Origin: Actinomortierella ambigua
Taxonomy: Eukaryota; Mortierellomycota; Mortierellomycetes; Mortierellales; Mortierellaceae
Direction: 5' to 3'
Length of the DNA stretch: 64,000 nucleotides
NCBI GenBank assembly: GCA_016098155.1
Contig: JAAAJB010000128.1
Coordinates: 1-64,000, forward strand
Below, piece by piece: positions 22,450 to 34,957 of the stretch. A program made the translations under genes and the position numbers. A model generated the notes under the pieces. That model saw only the letters and a program-made list of their open reading frames with translations, had not been told where the DNA came from and searched no databases. Position 1 is the stretch's first letter. Every line of letters begins with the position of its first letter.

Positions 22450-23770
22450 GACCATCCACAATGCCCCATGCTTCTTAAGCTGGTTGGGCTCTGAGTGATA
22501 CGGTGGAAGCCACAGCTCATGGTACCCATGGCTCCGTGATGTCTCCTCTACAGCTAAGGGGACGCGGGTGTTCTAGCTGTAGTGCTATATCATACAGCTC
22601 GGCCTTCGTGAGGGAGCCTTCTTGGCACCTTGATCGACAAGCTGCTGAACCAAGTATCCCTTTGATATTTGAGAAAAGGACTTTCGGCGCGGGCTACATG
22701 TCACCGAGTCATTGAATTCGCATCGATGATACCTGGCATTGCCCAGACAGGAGACAACATTCTCAGGACCTTTTGCCTGGCAGAATGTTGTTGTGGTGGC
22801 CATCAGCACCACTCTTTGGTACCCATGTTGATGTTCTCCGATTCATCCACGCCCACAGCCAGCATGAATCAAATGTACCTCCGCCCTCGTTGCTTGCGAG
22901 CTACCACCATGTCACTTGCAAACCAAGACTATTCATAGCTGTCAGTATCTGGTCCTGTTGGGCGAGAATAGATAACGAAGTCGGTAGTAAAGATCTCTCA
23001 CACCTTGCAACAACCATGGTGTTGGTGACAATATGAGTCGTCTATGTATCCAGACGAACAGTCCATCCTTTAGTTTTCCCGACAATCTCTCCAGTAGATA
23101 GCGCCTGTACTTGGTCTTGATACCGTCTGTCGCGACGTGGTTCTTATCTTTTTTTTTTCACATCGCTGTAGCAGATCCTTACAGTTTGCATAGCTTTGAA
23201 GACAGTCTCGCGCTTTGGCAGCGTGATTCCATTCCACAGACGACCGGTGCGTGCACAAACTCGGCTGACTGTCACCGCCTCTCCTTTGACGTTCATTTCG
23301 GCCACGATCTCTCGAAGGTGAGACCCAAGCACCGACGCCGACAATACTTGTCACGATAATCTTGAGTGCCTGTGCTCTGCAGCGCGTCTCTAATTGTATT
23401 TTGCGACCTTCCCAGATATCGACCTGTAGGTTGACTGTTGACACAACACTGCAAGTTTGTCTCCGCAGACACTATAGCAAAGTAAGACAGCCTGACGTTC
23501 CTCGGATGAAAGCCTCTTCCCTTTGGGTCTTTTGTGATGTACTTGACCATTTTCGATGGGACGAAATGAGAACGATGTGAATTGTCGCCTTGCATGATGC
23601 AATCGACTTGCTATGTGTATTGAACGAAGTCGCGAGTTGCCAGCTATATCACAAAGACTCGGGTCCGGTGCGATGCTTTCTTTTGACATCGATCTACGGC
23701 CCACACAGGATTCCATTTTCGTTCCTTGGCTTGTGCGTGTTAGTGGAAACCCTTTGCCATCCATATCCAT
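22450..23770 (-). pseudogene. Probable decayed DDE (Tc1/mariner-like) transposase
   Basis: Minus-strand fragments in several frames follow the order expected of a transposase. Near 23560-23400 a helix-turn-helix-like piece reads GKRLSSEERQAVLLCY and, after a frame change, GRYLGRSQNTIRDALQ. Near 22740-22700 the piece GNARYHRCEF resembles the DNAxxH site that holds the second catalytic Asp in such enzymes, with Gly in place of Asp. Many stops and frame changes lie between. No terminal inverted repeats were found by eye. This is a weak family assignment from short motifs. Confidence 0.3.
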
Positions 23771-24057
23771 GGGTCTTTGGTTCTGGGGCTGTGCGTGGCT
23801 ACGAGGGTCTCTTACGGAGCTTTGCCACGTGTTCTACGGAAAAGACGGGCGTTGATGTTCTGGGCGAACGGACGAGGATCCGATAGATATCGATAGCATG
23901 CTTTCACCGGTTCTTGTGTGCGAGCATGTGTGCCACAAAGTCCTTCCAGTAGAGTGCTCCTGGACAGGGAAGGCATGTAGGAGGGGAGTACTCCTCTTCA
24001 TTTCTCATTATTTGGTTGAGTGCGTTTCTCGTTCCAACAACGCACTCCCCTGGTTCC

Positions 24058-24058
<1 letters not shown>

Positions 24059-24091
<33 letters not shown>

Positions 24092-24097
24092 ACACAA
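24059..24097. repeat. (CA)n microsatellite
   Basis: A nearly perfect run of CA dinucleotides broken by one TA and one AA near its end. Confidence 0.9.
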
Positions 24098-24226
24098 ACA
24101 CCCTTGGGATGAGTACGTCGCTTTGTAAGGATCATATAGAGTGGGCGCGTATGCTAAACTACAGTATCGCTTTCAAAGAGTGGAGCAGGTACCTTTCTGT
24201 CTGCTGTAGACCCTCTGTCTGTGCCC

Positions 24227-24275
24227 CCCTCCCTCCCTCCCTCTCTCTCTCTCTTTCTCTCTCTCGCTCTCTTTT
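24227..24275. repeat. (CT)n / CCCT pyrimidine tract
   Basis: CCCT units grade into CT units on the plus strand, about 260 bp before the USP37-like start codon. Similar leader pyrimidine tracts occur at other genes in this window. Confidence 0.8.
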
Positions 24276-24532
24276 CGTCCTCGATCCCTGCGGTGCTTTG
24301 ATTGTTGGACTGCATCTTTTGAAGGGGCGGGGGGAGGGAGGGGAGGAGAGGGGCAGGACAAGAAGATTCGACAGTGTTTTGAAGGACGTTCTGTTATTCT
24401 GTTCGTCAAGTCCTACCACGCTTCATTGTCATTTGCATCAGATTTGTCTGCTCCCGCATTGCCCATTTCCTCTCTCTCTATCCCTCCACCCAAGGTCGGG
24501 CGAGATTGACGTCCATTTCGCGAGCGCTACAA

Positions 24533-27500
24533 ATGGCGAGAGATGACCCCTCTGCAGAGTCTTCGCCCGCCTCTGCCTCGTTGTCGACAGCACCAACGAG
24601 CCTTGATACCGTGGCCCAGACCCACTTCAAGTGCTCGGTGACCGTACGTGATCTAGAGCGAGAATCTCTATCACGCAGCCACGACCATGTCCGATGCTTT
24701 ATTGCCCACGATGGTAATGAAAATCTGCTTTGTTGTCTCCTGCGCTCCTGCAGAACGGCGCTGGTCAGGCGAAAGTACAGGGTGCATCTTGCTAGTCGCA
24801 TGTTGCCACTATCCATCCCCACACCACATTCCATCCCTGGGCTGATCGGATCAGCTCCTCTTGAATCACCATCACCATCTACCTGAACTACGCAGGCTGC
24901 ACGCAATGGCTATCAACCATGCACCCGTTCCCGTGCAAAGGGTGTCCTGTTACAATTCATTCTTGTGCCACGTCCGTACTAATCCGCCTTGATCCTTTGC
25001 ACCACAATCTCTTGTCGACCACAGATGCCGCGTCTCTAAACCTGTACATCGACCAGCGTGAAGGACTCGATTATCTCTATCACAGGGTAGGCGCTTTGTG
25101 TACACCCGAGCTTCTCTTTCACAGCAACATGCTTCTCATTCTCATATGAATATCTTTTCACTGACTGAGACAAAGCCCGTCACTTGTTATTATCCTCGCT
25201 CTCCTGCCCTCTACAGTTGACCGACAACATCCGGCATGTGTACGCTGGCAGAGGCCGTAATGTAAATGTACAGCTATCCAGCAAAAAACGCTTGGAGATT
25301 GTGCTTCAATCGGATGACAGTAAGCAACGCCTTTTCGAGCTTCTCTCCAAGATTGAGGCGAGAGGTGAGTAGCGTGTTTGTTACAAAGATCAGCTGTGTA
25401 GCCAAGACGACCTTACATGTGGTAGATCAGCCTTTTTTCTCACATTGGAAACCTGCTATCCTCATTTATACAGAGCTTAGCCATGAACATTTTCCCAAGG
25501 CGATGGCCAAGAGCACCGTGTTTAGGATAGATCCCTCTATTGCCTACGTGACGGCCAGCGACGTATGGACAGAGGAAGTCGAAATGACCACTCCTCCACG
25601 GCTACGGAAGCATGGTTCGGATAGCTCCTTTTTAGTCGAACACGGGGAAAAGAGGACCAAGGCACACTCGTCCATGTGCTATCGATCCCACCAACCACCA
25701 CCAGTTAGCCCTTCGCACGATGATCTACCAGCCGAGTGGCATCCGCCAAGCTCTCCCCTTCAAAATGGACTAGAGGTAGGCCAAAGTTTTCAAGCAACCC
25801 GTGCCGTTCCCTTACTTTCCCGAGTTGGTGATACGCAACGGGACTAACCTCCTTTCAATCCAGCTGATGACCCCCTCGAACTCAAGGACACTAGCTCAAG
25901 CCATTGGTCAAATGCCGTCCATTAGCCGTTCGCCCCCGATAACATCAAAAGGTATGACAGTCGTCTATTATCATCTGTGTAAGGCTACACCAATAACCGA
26001 TTACAGATATGCGACTAACTTATCTCGCACTTTAGATACGCTGCTCGCAAAGTTGAGTGTCTACGCGCCACGTGCAAGTCAACGGGCTGCGTCGTCGCAT
26101 GGCCGAGGTGCTCGATCCTTTGTAGCACAGAAGCCCAAGGTTACCTACGCTGATAGGTATGACTTTCATGACTGCTTTCAAATTAGAGGCTAGAAAGCGC
26201 ATTCTTCACTAGCTAACGCGTGTGTTGGACAATAGCATAAGCAGTTCACGGTGCGCAGACGCTGTCCTACAAGCGGTCCTTGGCCTCGAAGCCATCAAAC
26301 AAGAGCTTCGCCATTCGCATTGGTTATCCGCTATTGATGGTCAAGAGTGTTTATTCAAGTATGTGACCTCAGCTAGCTAGCACCCAGCAGATTTGTAACA
26401 CCACCTATTACCTTCTCATACTGATCTCAGCAAGTCGTCTCTGCTTACTTCTAGGTCTATCGTTGATGTATGCTCCCAGCGAACAAGAGAATGCATCCCG
26501 TTAAAGACTGACAAGATCAAACGACTTGTCACTAAACGGACCAGCAGCAGCAACCCGCTGAATTCGCAGGATGAGGATGCCCAGGTCTTTTTGGAGGAGC
26601 TGCTCAATCAGAGCCGGCAGAGCATTCGTGCAAGGGCCATTAACGAGTATCCATTCGTTGGCAAGTTCGAATGTGATATTGATCACAGACTTGTCTGTAT
26701 GACTTGTGGCAAGGAGAGGATCCATACGGAGCAGAACCAGATTTTAAGTCTAGATTTACAAGAGCGGACAAGGGCAAGGTAAATAGCGTGGACTTGAACG
26801 ATGGCGACCGTTATGAGGGTGGGAGATTCATGCTAAAATCATCAATTGCCTCTTCGAGTAGTAAGCAGAAGGCGGCCACAATCCAGTCGCTGTTACCGCG
26901 GTTTTTCAGTCCGCAGGAGATCTCATTCTATTGTGATGCATGCGAAGGAGAAAAGGCGGTCGCCCACAGGACAGTGAGCCGTTTACCCAAAGTGCTTGTA
27001 CTTCACCTTAAGCGATTTCAGCGGGATGAGCGCGACCACCCGTGGACCAACGATGAACCCGTTACTCTAGAGGATTCCCTATTGCTTGGTACGAATATTG
27101 GTAGATAACCGCATTGGTTCACCAGTATCACCACAACTAGGTCACTAACTCGGTTGTTTTCTATCTCAACAGATCAGTACTGCAATGCTGAGGCATTGGG
27201 CTCTGCGTTGAGATTTGACGAAGGGTAAGTTCACACTGTAAGAGAGAAGGGTACATGGGATAATGGTTTACAGGTCGGCTCAGTAGCTCATGTCTGACTA
27301 CCTTCTGCCCATCCGACAGCCTGGAAAATATACCGGCAACACCAAGCGATGGACTCCCGAGTTCCGATGACTCTCGCTACTCGTCCAGAAGCCCAACTCG
27401 ATCTCTCCCTGCACGGGCTAGCACACGGTCGTCCCAACTATCATTGGTGGATCATGGTAGCTTGGGTTCTGGTCATGACCAGTATCCAACGATTCACTAT

Positions 27501-29369
27501 ATTCTTGATTCCGACGACGAGGAGAACCCTACCCAGCTACCATCGGTAAGAAACACATTTATCCTTGGATTTCAGGAGATATCGCTCCTCAGGAGTGACA
27601 AATGATTTAATATTTTGCTAATGTGGTTGGCGCGTCAACGATCATAGAATACGATCGACTTGGTGGAGGACTCGGACGAAGAGCTGCAATATCGATGGGC
27701 AATAGAGGACTCCATTCGAGTCCAGTCGCTTTCGCAATCGTCAGTCTCTTATGAAGAGCACGAAGACTCAACAAGGATAGGCGATGAGACGCTGACAGAT
27801 TCGATCTATGAAGATATTAAGGCGCTGACAAGCAATGACTTGAGCTTCATGGCCGATGTGCGGGACACGGCCTCGTCATCAAAGCATAACCCAGCATTGT
27901 TGAAAGACGAGTCGTTCACGAATCATCAACAACGGAGCGGCACCTCCACGCCAACGATGGCCCCACCCAAAATGATCCTTCCCGAGCTCTTTGCTATGAC
28001 CAATGGCGGCAATTTACCAACGCCCAGTGCACTGAAGCCCACGAAGGCTGAGGACGATGCCAAGAATTCAAAAGGAAACCATGACCGGAGTCTGTTTAAG
28101 GATGAGAAGGATGACCTAAAGAAAAACATTGATGGCAAAGATGATTTTCAAGGTGGTAACGACGTTGATGGAGACGACTCTGACTCTGACGATGAGGATT
28201 TCAAACGTGCAATCCAGGCGTCGCTTCAGCCTTGTTCCACGACCTCCGTTTCAGAGAAGGAAGTCAAAGAGCAAGAGGATCGCGATTTGGAGGAGGCTAT
28301 CCGGCGCAGTTTGCTTGACCAAGAAGATAACAAGGAGAATATTTCACCTGAGGATTTCGACGACCAAAAGAAGGCCAAGAACGAGGTAGATGGGGACGGT
28401 GGTGGCAAGCAACCTAGCAAGCGAGGAGACATGCATTCAGAAGCAACGGACAACAGCGGCAACAGCGGCAACAGACTATCATTCTCGCAACCCGTCGGCA
28501 AGCGTGATCTGGACCTTCATGGCGGCGGCCGGCGCAGTGGCAATGATCTCAAGCGGGCACAGCTTCGACGATGCAGCTCGATAGATGTGTCGTCCATGAT
28601 GGTGAGAACACGCACGCGGAGCGGCAATAGCAGAAGTGATATCCAGATTCACCAGCATACCACAACCTCATCGTCATCATCCTCACTTCAGCGGACGCCA
28701 TCGGAATACAACCTTCGGAGCTTAGAGTCGCGTGTCTCTAGGAGGGATAGCGCCGAGTCTTCTTCGCTGGCCTCCAAGGGGCTGTCTACCACGAAGGTGA
28801 CCAAACCAGACACAGCTACCTCGAAGAAAGGCGATGGGACTCGACCTGCAAGTGTTGCCGGTAGCACTAGCAGCCTTGGCGTTTTAACCCCACCAACACC
28901 TACGACACCCCCCAAGGAAAAGAGCGCTGGCGACAGTCGCCGAGTTGCATCTCTTTCTTCTCCCTCCACACGTCGATCAATGACGACTGCTTCTCGCCCT
29001 CCTATCACCAGTAGTGGCTCATCATCGACCTCTACCATGCCAAGCAAAACCACACGAGCAGACAACAGCCAGCAGCATGCAGACCAAAGTGACCCGGATA
29101 ACGTTGCGACTCGACCGCCAGGCGATGAAACCGAGCGTGCCGGGCTGTATCGCCTTCGGGCTGTTGTGTCCAAGCCTGCCAGTGGCGGTGGCATGAACGG
29201 TGGCGGCAGTGGACAGCAAGCAGGTTACTATCTTTGCGACAGCCTCGGGTCGGACGGTGTATGGCGGTGTTTTGACCACCAAACAGTGCGGCGAATTGGC
29301 AGCTGGGCTAATATGGACCAGCAGCGTGCACGCATTGGATATCTCGCAATATATGTACATACAGTGTAG
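24533..29369 (+). CDS. USP37-like ubiquitin carboxyl-terminal hydrolase, probably inactive
   Basis: Thirteen exons (24533-24643, 24754-24781, 25025-25086, 25217-25364, 25474-25775, 25864-25951, 26036-26156, 26236-26358, 26455-26778, 26826-27088, 27173-27224, 27320-27545, 27648-29369) join in phase to 1189 residues. Order of parts: PH-like domain at about 30-118 (LTDNIRHVYAG, KKRLEIVLQSDD); Cys box with SSRCADAVLQAVLGLE, Cys293, where the usual GNTCYMN is otherwise lost; DAQVFLEELL; zinc-ribbon pairs CMTC and CDAC; LPKVLVLHLKRF; then a 500-residue insert with UIM-like helices EDFKRAIQASLQ and RDLEEAIRRSLL; and the end of the fold with YRLRAVVSK, AGYYLCD and GYLAIYVH. In USPs the GHY histidine is catalytic; here it is Tyr1143. 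The layout PH-USP-UIM is that of USP37/26/29. Inference: a ubiquitin-binding pseudo-deubiquitinase. The 47-bp intron at 26779-26825 is the least certain junction. Confidence 0.8.
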
Positions 29370-29804
29370 TTTTCTCAACTTCTCATCCTTAATACGGCAT
29401 TACGGAGCGGCACGGCTGAAAGCGGTGTTGTCTTTACAGCATTTCTCATGAGAGTAGGAAGAAAACAAGGCGGGAGAGGAAATCCTTGGTACAACGTTTA
29501 TGAGACCAGACCCCCTTTTTTTGATGAGCGTCGCACTTTGTTCATTCCAATGCTTTTGTAAACTTTACACCTTGATGTGATCAAGTTGCTAGAGTCGTCT
29601 CATGCCCCAGTCGTCTATCGGCGCTCAGGCCAGTCAACCCAATGAACCCCACAACGAATCCAAATGTACTCGTAGAAATGATATTGCAAAACGGCCGTAT
29701 GACATGCCATGTACAAGAATTGACGAAGAAAAGAGAAGGCAGACGAGATGAATGACAAAGATAAAGTGATACAATATGGGTGAAAGAGGACGCACAACAA
29801 CTAA
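29370..29804. terminator. Convergent 3' region of the USP37-like and EDC4 genes
   Basis: Two genes end tail to tail in 435 bp. No canonical AATAAA was noticed close to either stop. No other gene can be supported here. Confidence 0.35.
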
Positions 29805-32800
29805 CTACATGCCCACGCGCTGGATGGCTCGAAGCAGCATCTGTAGTGTCTGTACATGAGGGCTAGGATCGCCACGATGAATGAGCGCCATGTAGACTTC
29901 TTGCAGGTGGGGCTGGATAGAGCGTAGGATCTGGCTAATGTGCTCGCTAATCAGAGGATCCTTGCTGTTCAATCGAAGTAGGCACTCTTGCAACCAAGGA
30001 AGACGCACATTCAAATCGCCGTTCAGCATGTCCGCACCCGCCAGATGATGGATCAAAGCCAGCAAGATTGGCTGGCTCAATGCTCCAACGGGGGCTGCAG
30101 TGACATTGTGTGGGAACACTGTCCGCGGTGAGAGGCTGCTGCAGAGTCGGAGCACCACTGTCGAGTCGTTTGTCGATAGCGCTCGATTGAAAGCGCCTTC
30201 AAAGTCTCCACGGGCGACACACTGGTGGATAATCACGTCGTCTTCGACCATTCCCCGAGCAGCCATTGGCGAGGTAAGCTGCGATGCACGACGTGGGCCG
30301 TGGCTATCCTGCAAAGTCGTATCATCCGGGGCACCCGGATGCGTGCGCTGGAGCTGACCGGGGGCTGCGATAGATCGGCTCAGCTGAGCCTGGATTTGCG
30401 ACAGACCAGCCTGGATGTCGACATTGGTGCTCTTCAGTCCCGTCACAATGGCCTCCAGATTCGTCTGGTCTTTGGTATTGGCCGCCGTCAAGTCTGCTAC
30501 ACCTTCCTCAAAAGTAGTGGTGATTTGCTGGAACATGGCCTGGGTCGCCTTTTGGTACGCAGGGATCAGCACCTTGTTGAAGCTCTCCTTGAAAGACTCC
30601 TCCACCGAAGGTCGGATCGTGAGTGCAACCTGGTTCGTCAACTTTGTCATGAATGTGGAGCTGCCCATCACACGCGACACATTCTCACTCACGGCAGTAT
30701 CGATCGTATTGGGTAAGGACATGACCACTGCATCCGTGATGGTTCTCGAAAGCTGTCGCTCGACCGTGTTGCTGATCACCTTGGTGAGCGAAGGAACCAC
30801 GGACGACTGAATCTCCTTGCGCACCGTCTGCTCTAGCATCTGTTCCGTGTTCTTCGTCAGCGTTTGAGAGACAAGCTTGACAAGCTCCTCTTGGCGCGCC
30901 ACTTGACTCTCCTCCATACGTAAGTACTGCTGCTCCATCTCCTGCTTTACCGACTTTTCAACTCGGGCCGCCACCTTGTCCTCCATGACATGCAACAATG
31001 CCAAAAGGTCCGCTGAGGAGATGGTCACCGTGCTACCGGCTGAGGCGCCGCCAAGCCCAGCCAAAGTTGATTCCAGAGATGGAGGGCCCACTGCTGAAAC
31101 ATCGCCTCCTCCACGCTGCGAAGCTTGTCGGTTTTGACGGTTCGCACCAGTACTCTTGCCTCCTTGCTCAGTTTTGGTGTCTCCTGCTCCAGCAGACACG
31201 CGCGGCTTTTGCTGCGAGGGTACACCATTGTCTTGGCTACCTTTCCGAGAGGTGCGACCAGCATTGAACGCCTTGTTGTTGTTGCTGCTATTGCCGTTGT
31301 TGTTGTTGACGTTATTGTTGACGCTGCTATTGCTGTTGTTGTTGCCGTTGTTGATGCCACCCATTCCAGATTCCTTCTTGTCATTGGCGGACGGTGAGGC
31401 AGCGGTCGACGAGTCACCTCCAGTGGAAGCAGCGAGAGCATTGCGTTTTCGCTCCTTGAGCTTGGCAATAGCACCATTAATCACAGCGCCATGCAGTTTG
31501 AACGGCTTCTCGGGCTCCTTCTCGCCGCTTTCAGAAGCGGCCATCTGTGTTGTGCGTGTCGTTGGGGGCGAGGTGGATGGGTCGGCCTCCATGACATTCT
31601 CGTCTTTCAAGCCGAGCCCAAGAGCACTCGTCTTCGATGTCGACGACGCGCTCGATGACCTCGTCAGAGAGCCCTTGATGGCCTTGCCCTTGTTGCCAGC
31701 ATCGACAGTCTTGGACGCGTTCGATGGGACTGCAGAAACAAAGGTCAAGCAGCGGTGCTTGTCGTGCGGCTCCAGGCCTTTGATGACGTACTGCTGGACT
31801 GCCTTGGACTGGATGCAGTAGACTGAGAAACCGCTGTTCTCCTGCGACGAGTCAGTCACGACAACAAAGCTCACCACCGGTTGAGGCATTGGATATTCAA
31901 TCATAAACTCAAACTTTGCGTTGACCCACGACGATGATGAATCGAATGCAAGGCTCTTCTTGAGGTAGTCGCACTGTGAGAGTTGCCGAGAGACCAGATC
32001 GCCTTCGCCGTCAATTGCAATCTTCAGCCCGAATAAAGAGAGGCGAGCGCTGTTGGCGAGTACAAGACTCTGTGTCTCAAAGTCGTACCCTGCAACGTTG
32101 AACATACGCATATCGTGCACGCGGGTGACTGACTTGCCCAATGAGGAACGGCGTGTTGAGGCCGGTGGCTCCTTGAAAGTGAACTGGTCCAATGGTCCGC
32201 TGCCCGTAACATGCCAAAGTGCCAGCTCGGTTCCACGACGGCAAGCAGTGATCACGCAGCGAGCAGCATTGCCATCCGCAGAGTCGGCAAACAGGGCATT
32301 GGAGACGCCAAGACCGCCATGGGGCACAAACTCTCTCAAGAACGTTGCTTCCATCGTTCCCACCTCCCATAGCTTGACGGATCCATCCTCACTCGCTGTC
32401 ATCAAGACTGTGCCGTCCGGCGAAAATGCAATGTCGTTGATGGGTTGGTCATGAGCCTTGATGACAATGGCATGCTCCAACACCAGGGCTTCCTCCACGA
32501 TAATGTTTTCGACCTTCTCCATCAGCTTTTGGATATCGACAATAATCACGGAGTGCTCGTCGTTGTTCACAAGAGCCAGCACATATTGCTCAGAGGGGCT
32601 CCATGCAACGCGGTTGTAGCGAGCCTGGTCGCCAACTGGAACACCGAGCAACTCCATGTGCTTGGAGTGTGCAATATCGGACGAGTCCACATCCGATCCC
32701 GAGAGATTCCAAATGATAAGGCGGCTGTCCTTGCCAACACTAGCAAGAAGTTGCAATGTGGCTGGATCGCCCGTGCTCTCTGCCGAGAATCCCATATCGA

Positions 32801-34818
32801 TAACTTGATCTGTGTGACCACGAAGCAGCGTTCTGTGTCCATGAGATTGTTGGATCACGCGGATCTTGCCTCCTAAAGAGCGCGATTATCGGCCATTGAG
32901 CAAAGTAAACCGCGGTAAGAGAATTGTTCATATCGATTGTGGTCTCTGTTTGATGCCTTGACCGCTCCTCAAATCTATGGTGCACTTACCCTTAGCGGCA
33001 TAACTAATGTAGCCTTTGCTTACAGCGACCATCTTGCCGTGGTTGTACTCGACCTCTGTGGGAATCAGTGTGATGGGTATAGTCTCCAAGTCTTCTGAGA
33101 AAATAGCATCTGTGTTGTCCAGTCCAGTGTCGTAAACAATCGCAGCAGAGGTTGCTGCATGGCTTAGATAAACACCATCCGGAACACTAAACACGTGTAA
33201 TCAAGTGAGAGTCATTTAGACTAACGCACCCCCCAAAAAAAAACCAAAAAAAAGCATTGACCAAGGAACAGAGCAAACTGCCGAAAGAAAGATACTTACC
33301 CAGAGCTTCCGCGAGCAAGCTTTTGCACACGATGATTCCAGGCCGAATGTGGTGGGAGGAGCTGGTCAACCTGATAGCGCTTCTGATCGCGATCCTGCGA
33401 CCTTGGTTGATGAGTTGCAGGGTCTACATGGGCAGGTGCATCCCTCCGAGGAAGGGGGCTGGCAACCGACGAGCGTTTGGGATGATGAACGGCCTCCGAT
33501 GCATTCGCTGAAATGGGCATAGAAGCCGACAATGCAGTCTGTCCCAAGGCCGCTGTTGACGCTAGGGTCGTCGCTTCTTGCTGCGAAGTAGCAAGAGCAC
33601 TGGTTGGCGTAGCAGTGCGTGAGCTACTTGGCGACACAGTGGCGATGTTGGACACGCTTGAGGCATTCGACGTCTGTGGCGAGTTGCTCGTGAACGACAG
33701 GAAGGGGTTGACGTAGGTAAATTTCGACTTGTTGGAGCTCTGGGGCGTCGACTCGCGCGATGATGGAAGTTGGGGTACGGCGGGAGACGACGTGGCGGAC
33801 TCGCGGGTTGAGCCACCTTGTTTCACCACAGGTTCACGCTTGGTTTCGTGGCCCTGCTGTTCGGCGACAACAGGAGGGGGAGTAGCGGCGGAAGGTGCTT
33901 TGTGAAGTAAGCTCAATAATTGATGTCTAATTGAATCAAAATCCACGATATCCGATGAGTAATTCATGAGAGGAAACCCCACAAAGCTTTCACAGTAGGA
34001 ATATAGGCGAAATTTTACCCATCATCATTTGTCGACGAAGCAGGCGGAGTGGCTACAGGCGGACCAGATTCAGGGTTGGCAGTTCCGAACAATGCCATCT
34101 TGAGTCCCTCAGTCGTTATAGCATGTGGTGACTGAGCAGCTGCAACAGGCTCTGGAGGAGGGATGCCTCCAAAAAGGGCCATCTTCAAGCTTTCAGTGCT
34201 CGCTTGGAGATCCATTTGGGGTGCAGATGTCGTTGCGCGTGGTGGTCCCTGGGCTGCTGTGGCCGGTGTCATATTCTGGCTCGCCGGAGGAGGAGGCGTT
34301 GCCGACGATGGGACACCTGGTGTAGATCCTGCTGAAGGTTGGTTGAGACTCTGCAGCAACGAAGCAAGGGCGTTACTGTTCTGGGAGTTGGGGCGGCTGT
34401 GCGGAGACATGCTCTGGAAACCCATGCTCATAGGTGGCGGAGGACCGGCTGGAGGTCGTTGCTGTCCCTGCTGCATCATGTGCATAAGCATCGGCTGAGG
34501 ATCCATGTCAGGGCGATTGAATCCAAAGCCTGGTGGCATGCCCTGGGCCATGGGCGGCGGCGGGTGTGGTGGGTGTGGGCCTCCATGAAAGAACGGAGGC
34601 AGCACATGACCGTCGACCATGTGAGGTGGCGGACCAAGCCCTACTCCCGAGAAAGGCAGCATTGGGTGCTGTTGCTGTTGCTGCTGGGGGTGTTGTTGCT
34701 GCGGGTGTTGCTGCTGCTGCAGATGTTGCTGCTGCTGCAGATGTTGCTGCTGCTGGCTACCGGCAGGCCCACCACCCTGGAGCATCTCCAACAGGGATCT
34801 TCCGCTATTGTCGGCCAT
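29805..34818 (-). CDS. EDC4: Enhancer of mRNA decapping 4 (Ge-1/Hedls/Varicose)
   Basis: P-body scaffold that brings Dcp2 and Dcp1 together for 5' decapping of mRNA. Exons 34818-34019, 33986-33300, 33186-32990 and 32872-29805 join to 1583 residues. Residues 1-270 are Pro/Gln/His-rich with a polyQ/H run. Two copies of a short motif, ESLKMALFGG and EGLKMALFG, lie near 235-265 and look like linear binding motifs. A Ser/Thr/Pro-rich part follows. The WD40 region spans about 500-945 (GHTDQVIDMGF, DIAFSPDGTVLMTASEDGSVKLW). Next comes an Asn-rich linker near 1080. A long amphipathic helical region at about 1190-1400 contains regularly spaced Val/Ile and Thr. The conserved C-terminal Ge-1 domain starts with HQCVARGDFEGAFNRALS. 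The upstream TTG-led extension has no ATG, so the start at MADNSGRSLLEML is preferred. Confidence 0.9.
34640..34760 (-). repeat. CAG/CAA tract encoding polyglutamine in EDC4
   Basis: On the coding strand CAG, CAA and CAT/CAC codons repeat as QQQQHLQ-like units, with a near-perfect repeated unit of about 24 bases near 34710-34755. Confidence 0.8.
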
Positions 34819-34957
34819 GTTGCTGGATTGAGGAGAGGGGCGTTCTCCCTTCCCAGCACGCTCAGAGAACAATTAAAATGTAAAACCGAGACAGAGAGAA
34901 ACTGGTGACGACATTATAAATCGTCCCCATTTCCTCTCTTTCCTTTTGCACCTCTTC
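34819..34957. promoter_or_regulatory. Bidirectional promoter of EDC4 and VAC1
   Basis: Only 139 bp separate the two divergent start codons, so transcription of both genes must start in or near this segment. It holds an AATTAAAA stretch at about 34870-34878 and a pyrimidine-rich TTTCCTCTCTTTCC leader before the VAC1 ATG. Confidence 0.6.

Larger units (their letters stand above)
23900..24532. other. Repeat-rich intergenic region upstream of the USP37-like gene
   Basis: It holds a CA microsatellite, a CT-rich tract and a G-rich stretch (about 24325-24355). The downstream part is probably the promoter and leader of the deubiquitinase gene. Confidence 0.4.
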
